Assembly: GCA_035048495.1 (NCBI GenBank)
Contig: CM068541.1
Coordinates: forward strand, 7,447,929 to 7,511,928
Reading direction: 5' to 3'
DNA: 64,000 nucleotides
From: Euptelea pleiosperma
Lineage: Eukaryota > Streptophyta > Magnoliopsida > Ranunculales > Eupteleaceae
Shown piece by piece: positions 24,401 through 32,695 of the stretch. How positions within the stretch are numbered: position 1 is the stretch's first letter; every line of letters begins with the position of its first letter. The notes below the pieces were generated by a model that worked only from the letters and a program-made list of their open reading frames with translations, ran no database searches and was not told where the DNA came from. The translations under genes and the position numbers were made by a program.

Positions 24401-24615
24401 TAATTTGATGTTCTGAAATAGATTCTCTTTAATCTTACCAGGCACCTCAAGGAGTGCATGTAGTCTGCAAAAGTTTCCCCAGACTTAAGATAGTGACTTC
24501 CGAAATTGATATTGGTTTGAATGAAGATTTCCGTGTCATTCCCGGCATGGGTGAATTTGGAGACCGATATTTTGGCACAGATGACGACGAGCAACAAGTG
24601 GTGGCTCAAGTGTAG
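9485..24615 (+). CDS. UKL: Uridine kinase-like protein (uridine kinase + UPRT fusion)
   Basis: Pyrimidine salvage enzyme of the plant UKL family. Coding exons: 9485-9638, 11908-11999, 13214-13283, 13810-13928, 14524-14620, 15929-16008, 18636-18830, 18994-19077, 19197-19257, 20221-20281, 23357-23450, 23538-23610, 24040-24122, 24442-24615. All junctions are GT-AG and in phase, giving 1437 nt (478 aa), the usual family length. The N-terminal kinase half has the P-loop GGAASGKT (residues 55-62), [20 protein letters not shown] and RDTVEKGRD. The C-terminal UPRT-like half has [36 protein letters not shown], the PRPP loop DPILGTGNS (about 388-396) and [13 protein letters not shown] near the end. It should phosphorylate uridine and cytidine with ATP. 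Plant UKL UPRT domains have been reported to contribute little UPRT activity, the plastid UPP enzyme doing that job. Intron 11 carries a copia relic; no coding damage is seen. Confidence 0.95.
11247..11640. repeat. 190-bp imperfect tandem duplication in UKL intron
   Basis: Two adjacent copies begin ACCTCTTTATTCCTTGTTTA (11247) and ACCTCTTTATTTCTTGTTTA (11437). They remain alignable through CATTGTAAATYCTAGTTAA and TTAGACCTTTCTATTACT. They lie in the coding-exon 1/2 intron. Confidence 0.75.
14031..14217. repeat. 93-bp near-perfect tandem duplication in UKL intron
   Basis: TGTTCTGCCTTTCTCCTCAA starts at 14031 and again at 14124. The copies differ by a few substitutions and one extra A. It is recent intronic slippage or unequal exchange without effect on splice sites. 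Confidence 0.85.
17950..18190 (-). mobile_element. Probable LINE 3' end (antisense, poly-A relic)
   Basis: On the minus strand the segment ends with a TTATACTTATC motif followed by an A-run (seen as poly-T at 17945-17956). It is preceded by a TTTTTGTAATTGTTCGGCTT-like stretch. This is the look of a plant non-LTR retrotransposon tail. No reverse transcriptase is preserved. It lies in the 2.6-kb UKL intron before exon 18636-18830. Confidence 0.45.
20658..23290 (-). mobile_element. 5'-truncated Ty1/copia retrotransposon in UKL intron 11
   Basis: Read on the minus strand, the order is: the end of the integrase core ([15 protein letters not shown], about 23.2 kb), the KLSPRFVKC linker (about 22.9 kb), reverse transcriptase ([32 protein letters not shown], 22.4-21.7 kb) and RNase H ending [11 protein letters not shown] (20883). 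A polypurine tract (20874-20887) and a roughly 220-bp LTR-like block (20658 to about 20873) follow. Gag, protease, most of integrase and the 5' LTR are absent. Several frameshifts and stops break the polyprotein, so it is dead. Integrase-before-RT order defines copia. It is antisense to UKL and wholly intronic (20282-23356). Confidence 0.9.
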
Positions 24616-25600
24616 AACAATGTGAGGTGCTCACTGATCCCTGTAATTCATGATGTGTGGCATGACAAGGCGTGATCTGATTTTTATTTCTCTTACAGCT
24701 ATCAGATGTTAGAGTTGAATTTGAGCGATTTCTCCAACTTAGATGACCACCAGAAACTCTCAGGAATCACCCAAAATTTTATCACCTTCTATGTGTTGAG
24801 CAGCGGACATTGTAAGTTCTGAGAGTAGTTTTAAACTTCCAGTGAATTAAGTTTAATACGAAAAAGGAACTTTTAAAGTTTTGTTATCCTTTAGTCTGTT
24901 TTTTAGGCTAGCTTATGCATATCTACAATTGTTCAGGTGAAATGTGCAGTGTTCTAGTCACTGAGACAATCACCACAAACAATTGCCAACTATTTCGCTT
25001 CCTTGATTTTATCGAGCCAATCCGATATTGGATCAGATGTCTCGAGATCAAGCTTCCATCTAAATACAATCTAGATCTGATATTAAAAACGCATGAAAAA
25101 ACGCGTGCGACCCCATGATTGCAGTGCAATGTGTTGATCAATTGAGTCATGGGTTCAAGCCCATTTGGTTTCAAGAAACAGAAAAGATGAGATCCACAGT
25201 TGACGTGACAGTGGCTTTATCCAAAATGACTATTTTACCCTTTACAGTCGTTGCGCATAGACAGTGGATCTCTTGAATTCGATGGTCCACGGCTCAACCA
25301 AACAGCTCTTTGCGGCTCTGCATTACCTCGAGCTTCGGCCTTTTCTTTACATGGTTTTCATGGCTTTTTAACTGTTCGTCATAGGATTTGGAGTTGCACC
25401 CCTAGGCGCAAGTTACAGCGAAACCCACAATTTTTTTTTTTTTTTTTCATTTTTGCTAAGCTCGAATCGGATAAGCCAGTGTTTTTTGCCAACAGTAAAA
25501 ATTGGAAAAAGGAAAAACTGACGGTTGACACTTGACTACATGGACGTAGAAATCTGAGACAGAGCGTCATCGCCTAGAAGTGAGATTGATCTCCACCCAC
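24616..25600. other. UKL 3' region and intergenic
   Basis: The first 200-300 bp is the UKL 3' UTR. It contains a possible 3'-UTR splice acceptor (TTTCTCTTACAG near 24700). From 24.9 to 25.6 kb no gene is recognised. A GGGTTCAAGCCC near 25152 resembles a pol III B box, but no paired A box is convincing. Confidence 0.4.
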
Positions 25601-25604
25601 CCAA

Positions 25605-25830
25605 AATGCCACGTGTCACTATTTTTGGACCCACTAACCTATGAATATGGCTGACTCCCTAGTGGACTCAATCTTACAAAAATCAGCTTGATTGGTGATT
25701 TCTAGCTGTTGGATTTGAGTACCTAATAAATCAGCAATCACAAGACGAAATTAGAATTACGAAGGGGTGCATGGGCCAAACATTGGTGGGGTAGTGATCC
25801 ACCAAGGAGGGTGCCACGTGGCATTTTGAG
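25605..25830. mobile_element. G-box fold-back MITE
   Basis: Short copy with G-boxes at both ends (25610-25615 and 25815-25820, AATGCCACGTG and GTGCCACGTGGCATTTTGAG). The core is CAGCTTGATTGGTGATTTCTAG and the centre is shortened. It lies between UKL and the aldolase pseudogene. Confidence 0.7.
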
Positions 25831-26413
25831 AGGTGGGAGATGGAGATGAAAGTTTTTTTTTTTTTTATCTCTAAAAGCTCCCAATAACTGCCTTTCCGAC
25901 CAAACTTTTCGGTTATCCAAAGAACAGTAGGGAAGGGTCACGAGGATCTTTTTCTCCTTAGAAAGGAAAAGATAAGTCCATGTCAGCGCCAACGTGGCAG
26001 GAAGAGGGATCACTCGTTCTTCTATTCGAGAAAGATAACCCTCCATGGGCTAATCTGTAGACACGTGTTGAAACAGCATTACAGATCCATTTGGAATATT
26101 CCCTAGGGTGATGTATATAGAAAGGCTGATGTGAGTTTGGTTTCGCATTTGATTAGCTCATCCTTACCGAAAAACATGTCAGCCTTTGTAGGAAAATACG
26201 CGGGTACACAACACTCTTTTTTGCTTAATATTGGACTTAGGATATGTGTTAAAGAAAATTTATTCTTCCAGTCAAATTTTTATCACACATGTCATAAATG
26301 CCCATCTCACTTCACATTTGATTTTTGAAAAGAAGGGTATTTTTGTCAAATGGTCACTGGAAGAGGTAAAAAATTCATTGGAAAATTCAATTAAGGGCTC
26401 TATGAGTAATTAG

Positions 26414-26685
26414 GGCGTGTTTGATTGTCAAGTGGGAAAATTATATTTTCTTTGGGACAACACAAATGTTCATTGTTAGATAGCCATTTAAATCTGGATA
26501 ATTTTCCCTACTAAGCTTGGAATTCATTTCCCATCCAGATATCTGAGAATCCATTTCCACCTGAAAATACGTCTTTATTTTCTCACATGATTGAAATATA
26601 TGTTCTCAGTTGCAATCAATCAGCTATTTAAGGCATTTTCCAGATGTATTTTCTCGAGAAAGTTTTCCGTGCAATCAAAAACACC
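26414..26685. mobile_element. hAT-like MITE in aldolase intron 1
   Basis: Ends GGCGTGTTTGATTG and CAATCAAAAACACC form short inverted repeats of a type common for plant hAT MITEs. It is about 272 bp and non-coding. No clean 8-bp target duplication is visible. Confidence 0.55.
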
Positions 26686-26869
26686 ATTATAGTAAAATTT
26701 TGCATGCCCCATCGATCGGGTAGGAGTCCATTTTTGCTCAACAGCCTCTATTCCGACAAGTATTCTTGGCAACACTTGAAATTTAAACTCCTTTTGCTGA
26801 AATAGTGTTGTTGGGGTACGTGTTGGATGCGGAGGTGCTGTTTTTGCTCAACAACGCTGTTTAGCGAAA

Positions 26870-27065
26870 AAACGGACTCGTTGGATGGTATAGTAGATGC
26901 ATATCCTCCATTTTTGGGATGTCGTGAGTTCAATCCCACAAAGCAGGTTTCCCCCCATGTAGCAATTAGGCCATGGGGTTGAAATCCCCAATCTTGCCTT
27001 AGCGGATTGTAGCTGCAACGCTGCTTTTGCGGTCCAACCGTGTCGCAACAAAAAAAATAAAAATT
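26870..27065 (+). mobile_element. Possible tRNA-derived SINE
   Basis: Contains an A-box-like stretch (TGGATGGTATAGTAGATG, about 26882-26899) and a B-box-like GAGTTCAATCCC (about 26926-26937). The spacing is plausible. It ends in an A-rich tail (27048-27065). Target duplications were not resolved, so this is tentative. Confidence 0.4.
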
Positions 27066-28721
27066 TATTTTATTATAGATTTTTTTTAATCTTTTTGTGT
27101 GTTATTTTATTTAGCTTGTTCCTTATCTTCCTTATCTTCTTTATCTGTCTAAGTTTTAGCTCTAGATCAGAAGATTTAGATCCTCTAGTCAGCCTATAGA
27201 GCCCATCCAAGAAATGGTCCACCAATTAAATGGTCCAATATCTGAATCGAGTTGGTGGGCCAGTCGAAGATGTCCGTATGGTCAGTTTTTGAACTGGTAA
27301 CCTTAATCTTCTTCAGCCGTTCTAGTTGTAGATTGGAAGGTTACAAACCATGTGCAAAAGGGGACCCACAGAAAGATCAGGATTGATAGTTGGTGGTCCA
27401 CGTATATGACGGGCCCATTGAGGATGGCGGACCTCAGGTCCATTATATTATACTTCATTGTTCATTGTTGTGACCATAGGGTTCATATTGCTGCATGAGC
27501 TCACCTTGTGGTCCATCTCAACATTTCACTATTTGACGAGTAAAATGCCCCTATATCTGAACCACTTTTTTTTTCCTAGATGAGCTGATCAAGAATGCCA
27601 AGTACATTGCCACTCCTGGCAAGGGGATTCTAGCTGCCGATGAGAGCACCGGTACCATCGGCAAGCGCCTCGCGAGCATCAACGTTGAGAACTCGAGTCC
27701 AACTGACAATCGCTTCGTGAGCTCCTCTTCACCTCGCCCAATGCACTCAGCTACCTATCAGGTGTCATACTGTTTGAGGAGACCCTCTATCAAAAGACCT
27801 CGGACGGGAAGCCCTTCATCGAGGTTCTCCAAGAGAATAATGTTATCCCAGGCATCAAGGTTGACAAGGGCAACGTCGAACTTGCTGGTACAAATGGTGA
27901 GACCACAACCCAAGGCTTCGATTCACTAGGGACGCGTTGTCAGCAGTACTACAAGGCTGGTGCTTGATTCGCCAAGTGGTGTGCCGTCCTTAAAATCGGT
28001 CCCACTGAGCCATCCGAATTGTCGATCCAACAAAACGCACAGGGATTGGCTCGATACGCGATCATTTGTCAGGAGAATGGGCTACTGCCAATAGTGGAAC
28101 CAGAGATTCTAACCGATGGTAGTCATGACATTAAGAAATGTGCAGCTGTTACTGAAATTGTGTTAGCGGCAGAGTACAAGGCATTGAATGATCAACATGT
28201 GCTTCTTGAAGGAACACTCTTGAAGCCCAACATGGTCACACCTGGTTCTGATAGCCCAAAGGTAACACAAGTTTCAATCCAAGTTCAATTATACTAAGAA
28301 CATGTACACTACTTGATCACCCTTGGGTGACTTAAATTTTGTTACACAGGTGGCTCCTGAGGTGATAGCAGAGTACACAGTGGCGGCATTGCGTCGCACA
28401 GTCCCACCTGCAGTGCCAGGAATAGTGTTTCTGTCAGGAGGGCAAAGTGAGGAGGAGGCAACAAAGAATCTGAATGCAAGTTAGACGTATTGAAGCCGTG
28501 GACATTGTCGTTCTCATTTGGGCGAGCTCTGCAACAAAGCACACTGAAGACATGGGCTGGGAAGAAGGAGAATGTTGGTAAAGCTCAGGATGCATTCTTG
28601 GGAAGGTGCAAGGCAAACTCTGAGGCTACTCTTGGGATGTATAGTGGAGGGAGTGGTAGTGGGTTGGCTTCTGAGAGTTTGTATGTTAAGGGGTACAAGT
28701 ACTAAAATGTAAGGGGACATT

Positions 28722-28735
28722 GGGGGGGGGGGGGG
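28722..28735 (+). repeat. Poly-G(14) tract
   Basis: An uninterrupted run of 14 G residues just 3' of the aldolase pseudogene stop. It is mutation-prone and able to form G-quadruplex-like structure; it could also be a sequencing-error hotspot. Confidence 0.9.
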
Positions 28736-28905
28736 ATACAATTGCCTTGCAATGTGGACTTTTGCTCTACCTCTTTACACTGCTTATTTTCAGTACACAA
28801 TCCAATGGTGGCTGTTCACATTTTAAAGTTGTGTTAAATTGTTATGCATTTGCATGGGGAGTTCAAAAAATTCATACAATGCATAGACAGAAAGTATGTC
28901 CCTTG

Positions 28906-29280
28906 TGTTAAACAATCATTTATCCCAAAAGATCGACCCGTTGGCGAAATGCGAAACAACTATGTATACCAACAGGTCTTAGGGCCAACACGTACGTGGG
29001 AACAGATCTCCAGAGCTCCTTTGGAGATTTGAACCCAAAACCTCCCAAACCTTAGGCTCTGATACCATGTTATGCAACCATTTACCCTAAAAGATCAACA
29101 TGTTGGGGAAAGGCGAAACAACTATTTATATCTTGTAAATCCTCTAATCCCGGGCAGAGGTGAAACCACATACCCACGTTCGAGAATCTCGGCCCTTCTT
29201 TCACTTCGTACCGAAGAGTAACTAGGACCAATTCAGTCACGTTTTGTGAGGTAAATATCGTGGTTAAATTTGATACTATT
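28906..29280 (-). mobile_element. LTR-retroelement fragment with PBS (TRIM-like?)
   Basis: GCTCTGATACCA at 29056-29067 is the complement of the standard tRNA-iMet primer-binding site. It directly abuts TGTTATGCAACC, a plausible LTR edge, at 29068. A related block (TGTTAAACAATCATTTATCCC-like, then AAAGATCGACCCGTTGG) lies 162 bp to the left at 28906. The layout repeat-short internal-PBS-repeat resembles a TRIM or a collapsed element. No coding sequence. Confidence 0.4.
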
Positions 29281-29699
29281 GCTTCATAACATTTATATGG
29301 GTATTTTTTTTGTAATACCCTAGTAAAATTAGTAAATCGTAACTCCTATACTTTCAAACTTTAGGAATACCCCAATGACGTAGTTGAACTGTCATTTGAC
29401 TCATGGTAAAACATGACATGCATCATGCGCCGCCTGTTAATATACTATGAAATGACCAAAATATATAGTGCAAATATAAGGTAAAGGGTTCCCGTTTTAA
29501 CTTGACTCACACTCTTAAACTAGGTCAAAGATCGATATTTGGGGAATCTAACCCTTTTTTGAAAAACAAAACATACACATTAAAAGAAAGGTGAAAACCT
29601 GTTGGCATGGTCTCCCTATTTTCTTAGGTACACATGTCACGACCTTATTGATGTTGCTCCTCCCCTTGTTCCATGGTACTTCAAAGTTTATGTCACCTC

Positions 29700-29945
29700 C
29701 GCCGAAAATGCCAAGGGGCACTCTTTCAGACCCCATCTCTCTCTGTGGATCTACACATCACCAAAATTATCTTAATGGTGATTTCAATCCATTAGATTTG
29801 AGTACCCAAAGAAATGCTGAAATCCAACTGCATAAAAAAATGCTTGGACGCAGTGGCTAGAAAGATTACTTGTGTCCAGGTCCACCAACAGGTGGGTCAG
29901 TATTCATGAGTCAGTTCCCATTAGAGTGGGCCACATGGCATTTCG
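29700..29945. mobile_element. Degenerate G-box-family MITE
   Basis: Arms AATGCCAAGGGGCACTCTTT and AGAGTGGGCCACATGGCATT mirror each other. The centre carries TTGAGTACCCAAAGAAATGCT. Both G-boxes are mutated (CCAAGG, CACATG). Confidence 0.55.
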
Positions 29946-29978
29946 GTAGGGAGTAGGGCAAATAGGGCTGTAACTCGG

Positions 29979-30015
29979 GCGGGTTGGGTTGGGTTGGGTT
30001 GGGTCGGGTTGGGGG
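29979..30015 (+). repeat. GGGTT microsatellite
   Basis: Tandem GGGTT units followed by GGGTCGGGTTGGGGG, then a partly complementary CCAACC region. It may be the end of a decayed MITE. It can form G-quadruplexes and lies about 370 bp upstream of SUFE1. Confidence 0.75.
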
Positions 30016-30176
30016 TCAACTCTAGCCCAACCTGACCTTCAAGGTAATGAACCCAACCGGGCCAACCCAAGGCATTTTTTTTTATATTAAAATTATTTAT
30101 TGGTAAATACAATGACCATTGTGATAGCCATTAAACAATAGCTACATTTTCAATTCCAGTAAAATGTATGCAATGC

Positions 30177-30182
30177 CACGTG
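30177..30182. promoter_or_regulatory. G-box upstream of SUFE1
   Basis: CACGTG within ATGCCACGTGGATGAC, about 205 bp before the SUFE1 start codon. G-boxes in plant promoters bind bZIP and bHLH factors (HY5, PIF, ABF classes). The immediate context resembles the MITE arm end, but no further core is visible. Confidence 0.4.
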
Positions 30183-30383
30183 GATGACATATATGAGTAT
30201 CTCATCAAAACCACTAATCATCGCACTTCGTGATGTACGCAATGCACACAGTTTACAACCCTTCTTACCAAGTTCCAACGATTCGTCTTCCTGACACCAA
30301 TCGAACTTCCGTGGCTACAAGCCTTGCTCTAGGACCTCTACTCATCTCTTCTTCCTTTTTTCTCAGTTTTTCATCCCTGTATA

Positions 30384-31487
30384 ATGATCTCAACCGCCTC
30401 GCTCATGTCGATTTCCTCTTCCTTCCGTTTATTTTCTCCTAAAATCTCACAATCTCTCATTCCCCAAATCCGAATCTCCAAAACCCTAGTCCCATCTTCT
30501 CTAAATCCCTCAAAGCTCCCTTCTTTTTCTTCAATTTCCATTCAAAGACTACCCACCAAACTTTCTTCTACATCTTCGTCTGTTACCTCTGTTCCCATAC
30601 AACCCATCGACGAACTCCCACCAAAACTTCAAGAGATCGTAAAGCTCTTCCAATCTGTACGAGAACCCAAAGCGAAGTACGAGCAGCTCTTGTTCTATGG
30701 CCGAAACCTCACCCCTCTCGACACCCAGTTTAAGACCAATGAGAACAAGGTCCAGGGCTGCGTTTCTCAGGTCTGGGTCAGAGCATATCTCGACTCGGGC
30801 AAGAACGTCCGATTCGAAGCCGATTCTGACTCAGTACTTACCAAAGGACTTGCTGCCCTCCTCGTTCAAGGGCTTTCGGGTCAACCCGTGTCGGATATTT
30901 TGAAGATTTCGCCGGATTTCGTCACGTTGCTTGGGCTCCAGCAGAGTCTGACGCCGTCCAGGAATAATGGGTTCTTAAATATGTTGAAATTGATGCAGAA
31001 CAAGGCATTACAGTTATACAAGGAAGCCGAAGAAGGTAGCGGCTTGGAGGTTGAAAATCAGGCGAAACGTTCGAATTCGGGTTCGGAGAGTGAAATTGGT
31101 GGTGGGAATTCGAGCTTTCGTTTGAAACCTGAAATGGGTACTGAGAATTTGAATCCGGGTACGAGCGAAACTGATGAAATTGAATCAAATTCAGGTGTTA
31201 GGTTGGGTAGTAGAGGAGAGAGAATTAAGGAGATATTGGAGAGGGAGCTTCATCCAGTCGATATAGAAGTCGAAGATATCTCTTATCAACACGTAGGGCA
31301 CGCTGGTGTTAGAGGAAGTGCAGGCGAGACGCATTTTAACGTGAGAGTTGTGTCGGAGGAATTCGAAGGGAAGAGTCTGGTGAAGCGGCATCGGCTAATT
31401 TACAATCTGTTGCAAGAGGAGTTGCAGAATGGATTGCACGCGCTATCAATCGTGGCGAAGACACCGTCTGAAGTTAATGGGAGATGA
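30384..31487 (+). CDS. SUFE1: Plastid/mitochondrial SufE-BolA fusion protein
   Basis: Sulfur-acceptor activator of cysteine desulfurase in plant Fe-S cluster assembly. It is 367 aa and intronless. The first 70 or so residues are Ser/Thr/Pro/Arg-rich and lack acidic residues, as in a plastid (possibly dual) transit peptide. The SufE domain (about 76-210) has the conserved acceptor Cys126 in VQGCVSQVWV, followed by LLVQGLSG and LLGLQQSLTPSR. A low-complexity Ser/Gly/Asn linker (about 222-277) joins a C-terminal BolA domain (about 278-362: ERIKEILERELHP, HAGVRG, ETHFNVRVVSEEF, KRHRLIYNLL). This SufE-linker-BolA order is the plant SUFE1 architecture; the family protein stimulates the plastid desulfurase NFS2 and BolA partners glutaredoxins. 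A second Met at residue 8 is an alternative start. No lesions are seen. Confidence 0.95.
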   Translation: MISTASLMSISSSFRLFSPKISQSLIPQIRISKTLVPSSLNPSKLPSFSSISIQRLPTKLSSTSSSVTSVPIQPIDELPPKLQEIVKLFQSVREPKAKYEQLLFYGRNLTPLDTQFKTNENKVQGCVSQVWVRAYLDSGKNVRFEADSDSVLTKGLAALLVQGLSGQPVSDILKISPDFVTLLGLQQSLTPSRNNGFLNMLKLMQNKALQLYKEAEEGSGLEVENQAKRSNSGSESEIGGGNSSFRLKPEMGTENLNPGTSETDEIESNSGVRLGSRGERIKEILERELHPVDIEVEDISYQHVGHAGVRGSAGETHFNVRVVSEEFEGKSLVKRHRLIYNLLQEELQNGLHALSIVAKTPSEVNGR

Positions 31488-31955
31488 AGAATTGTCAAGA
31501 CAAGAGGTTCCTTTTTTCTTTTTTTTTAACTTCATTTTGATTCTCCTTTAATTCTTGAATTACTGTTCTTCTTTAAATATGTCGAAAGCATTGTGATAAG
31601 ATTTGAAAAATTCAATATCGGCTGATTGAAAATACATAAATGAGCTCTATAATAATGGAAATGTATGGTTTTGTCTGAATTGTCTTGCAAATTTATGGAA
31701 TTCTTTGCTTTTCCTTCCGCTTGGAACTTATGTTAGCCTCTGTTATCTTCAACTTTTGCTTATTTAATCCATATTTCTTTAGAATTTATGGTTAAGAGAG
31801 ACCTAATGCTGGAAGGGAATTCGTTATTAGATCTCTGAAATTTATCTTAGATATAATACAAGTATTTGTTTAGAGCTGATCTGATTCGATCATACGGGTC
31901 TTGAAACACAATCAGAAGCAATGTCTAGATAATACCTCTAGTTTATGAATTTGGA
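31488..31955. other. SUFE1 3' UTR and intergenic
   Basis: T-rich sequence after the SUFE1 stop, with AATAAT-type polyadenylation signals. No other gene is recognised. Confidence 0.4.
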
Positions 31956-31967
31956 CTGAAACTGCTA

Positions 31968-32156
31968 GCTACTTTTTTATTTTGATGCCACGGCTATCCG
32001 GGCCTTGACTAATCCGACGGGCATGGGTGTACCCCTAACCTCGCCCACCAGTTCTACTGGGATATATCCCAGGGGGTGGCCCCAGGGGTATTCCAACTCG
32101 GGATCTCTGCTATCTCAAAGCTTTGTCCTGGTCATCTCTACCAGAACCACGGGGTT
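31968..32156 (-). mobile_element. tRNA-derived SINE with 12-bp TSD
   Basis: On the minus strand the 5' end carries an A-box-like TGGTTCTGGTAGAGATGACC, a B-box-like GAGTTGGAATACC and then a body ending in GGATAGCCGTGGCATC and an A-rich tail. It is flanked by the direct repeats CTGAAACTGCTA (31956-31967) and CTGAAACTGTTA (32157-32168), which match at 11 of 12 positions. The body resembles the plant SINE class that ends in CCCGGATACC-like sequence. It is intergenic, between SUFE1 and the downstream minus-strand gene. Confidence 0.75.
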
Positions 32157-32695
32157 CTGAAACTGTTACTTCGAAATTCAATGAGAACAATTTCTAATTG
32201 AAAATGGAGGCTTCTTGCAACTCTTCTGTGATCTCTGTCATACACGTTGTGTTAACTTTTCTTTTGCCTGTCTGAGTACTTGCACTCTTGCACACTCAAA
32301 ATTTGACCTTACAACACAAAAGATCTATTCTTTACACCATAAGAACTCATTTCAATTGATGAGTAAGCCAGGGAACTTGTAAATCTCAGGGTTGCAACAA
32401 CCACAGGCATATTGGAACATGGCTGACTCTGATTCAGTTTCACACCAAGTCAAATAGCTTCGATGGTCTGATTGAAAAAAAAACAAAAAAATACCTGAAA
32501 TGCGTTACCTATTCCATCATCCACGGAGAACAGACTTCAAGTTCTACAGCCAATTAATGTGGGTAAATTTTTTTTTTTGTTCTCAAAATAGATGGATCTA
32601 TTGACATAATCATTTGCCCAATTGGTAGCTAAAAATCAACAAAGACTCTCTTAGCCTACCTCACAAAAAATAAATTCTCTCGACACAAAAACCAG

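Larger units (their letters stand above)
26176..28704 (+). pseudogene. Cytosolic fructose-bisphosphate aldolase (class I) pseudogene
   Basis: A duplicated, not retroposed, copy: the three-exon structure survives. Exon 1, 26176-26203, encodes MSAFVGKYA; exon 2 starts at 27580 ([32 protein letters not shown]) and runs to about 28261; exon 3 starts after TTACACAG near 28350 and ends YVKGYKY-stop at 28704. Splice sites and phases are canonical. Catalytic surroundings remain readable ([19 protein letters not shown] with the Schiff-base Lys; [12 protein letters not shown]). Three lesions kill it: a frame-shifting deletion soon after NVENSS (about 27712-27720), an in-frame TGA where the family has Arg in GARFAKW (about 27964), and a 7-nt-type deletion after NLNA (about 28480) that shifts the frame again. 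Intron 1 hosts a MITE and a SINE-like element. Confidence 0.9.
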
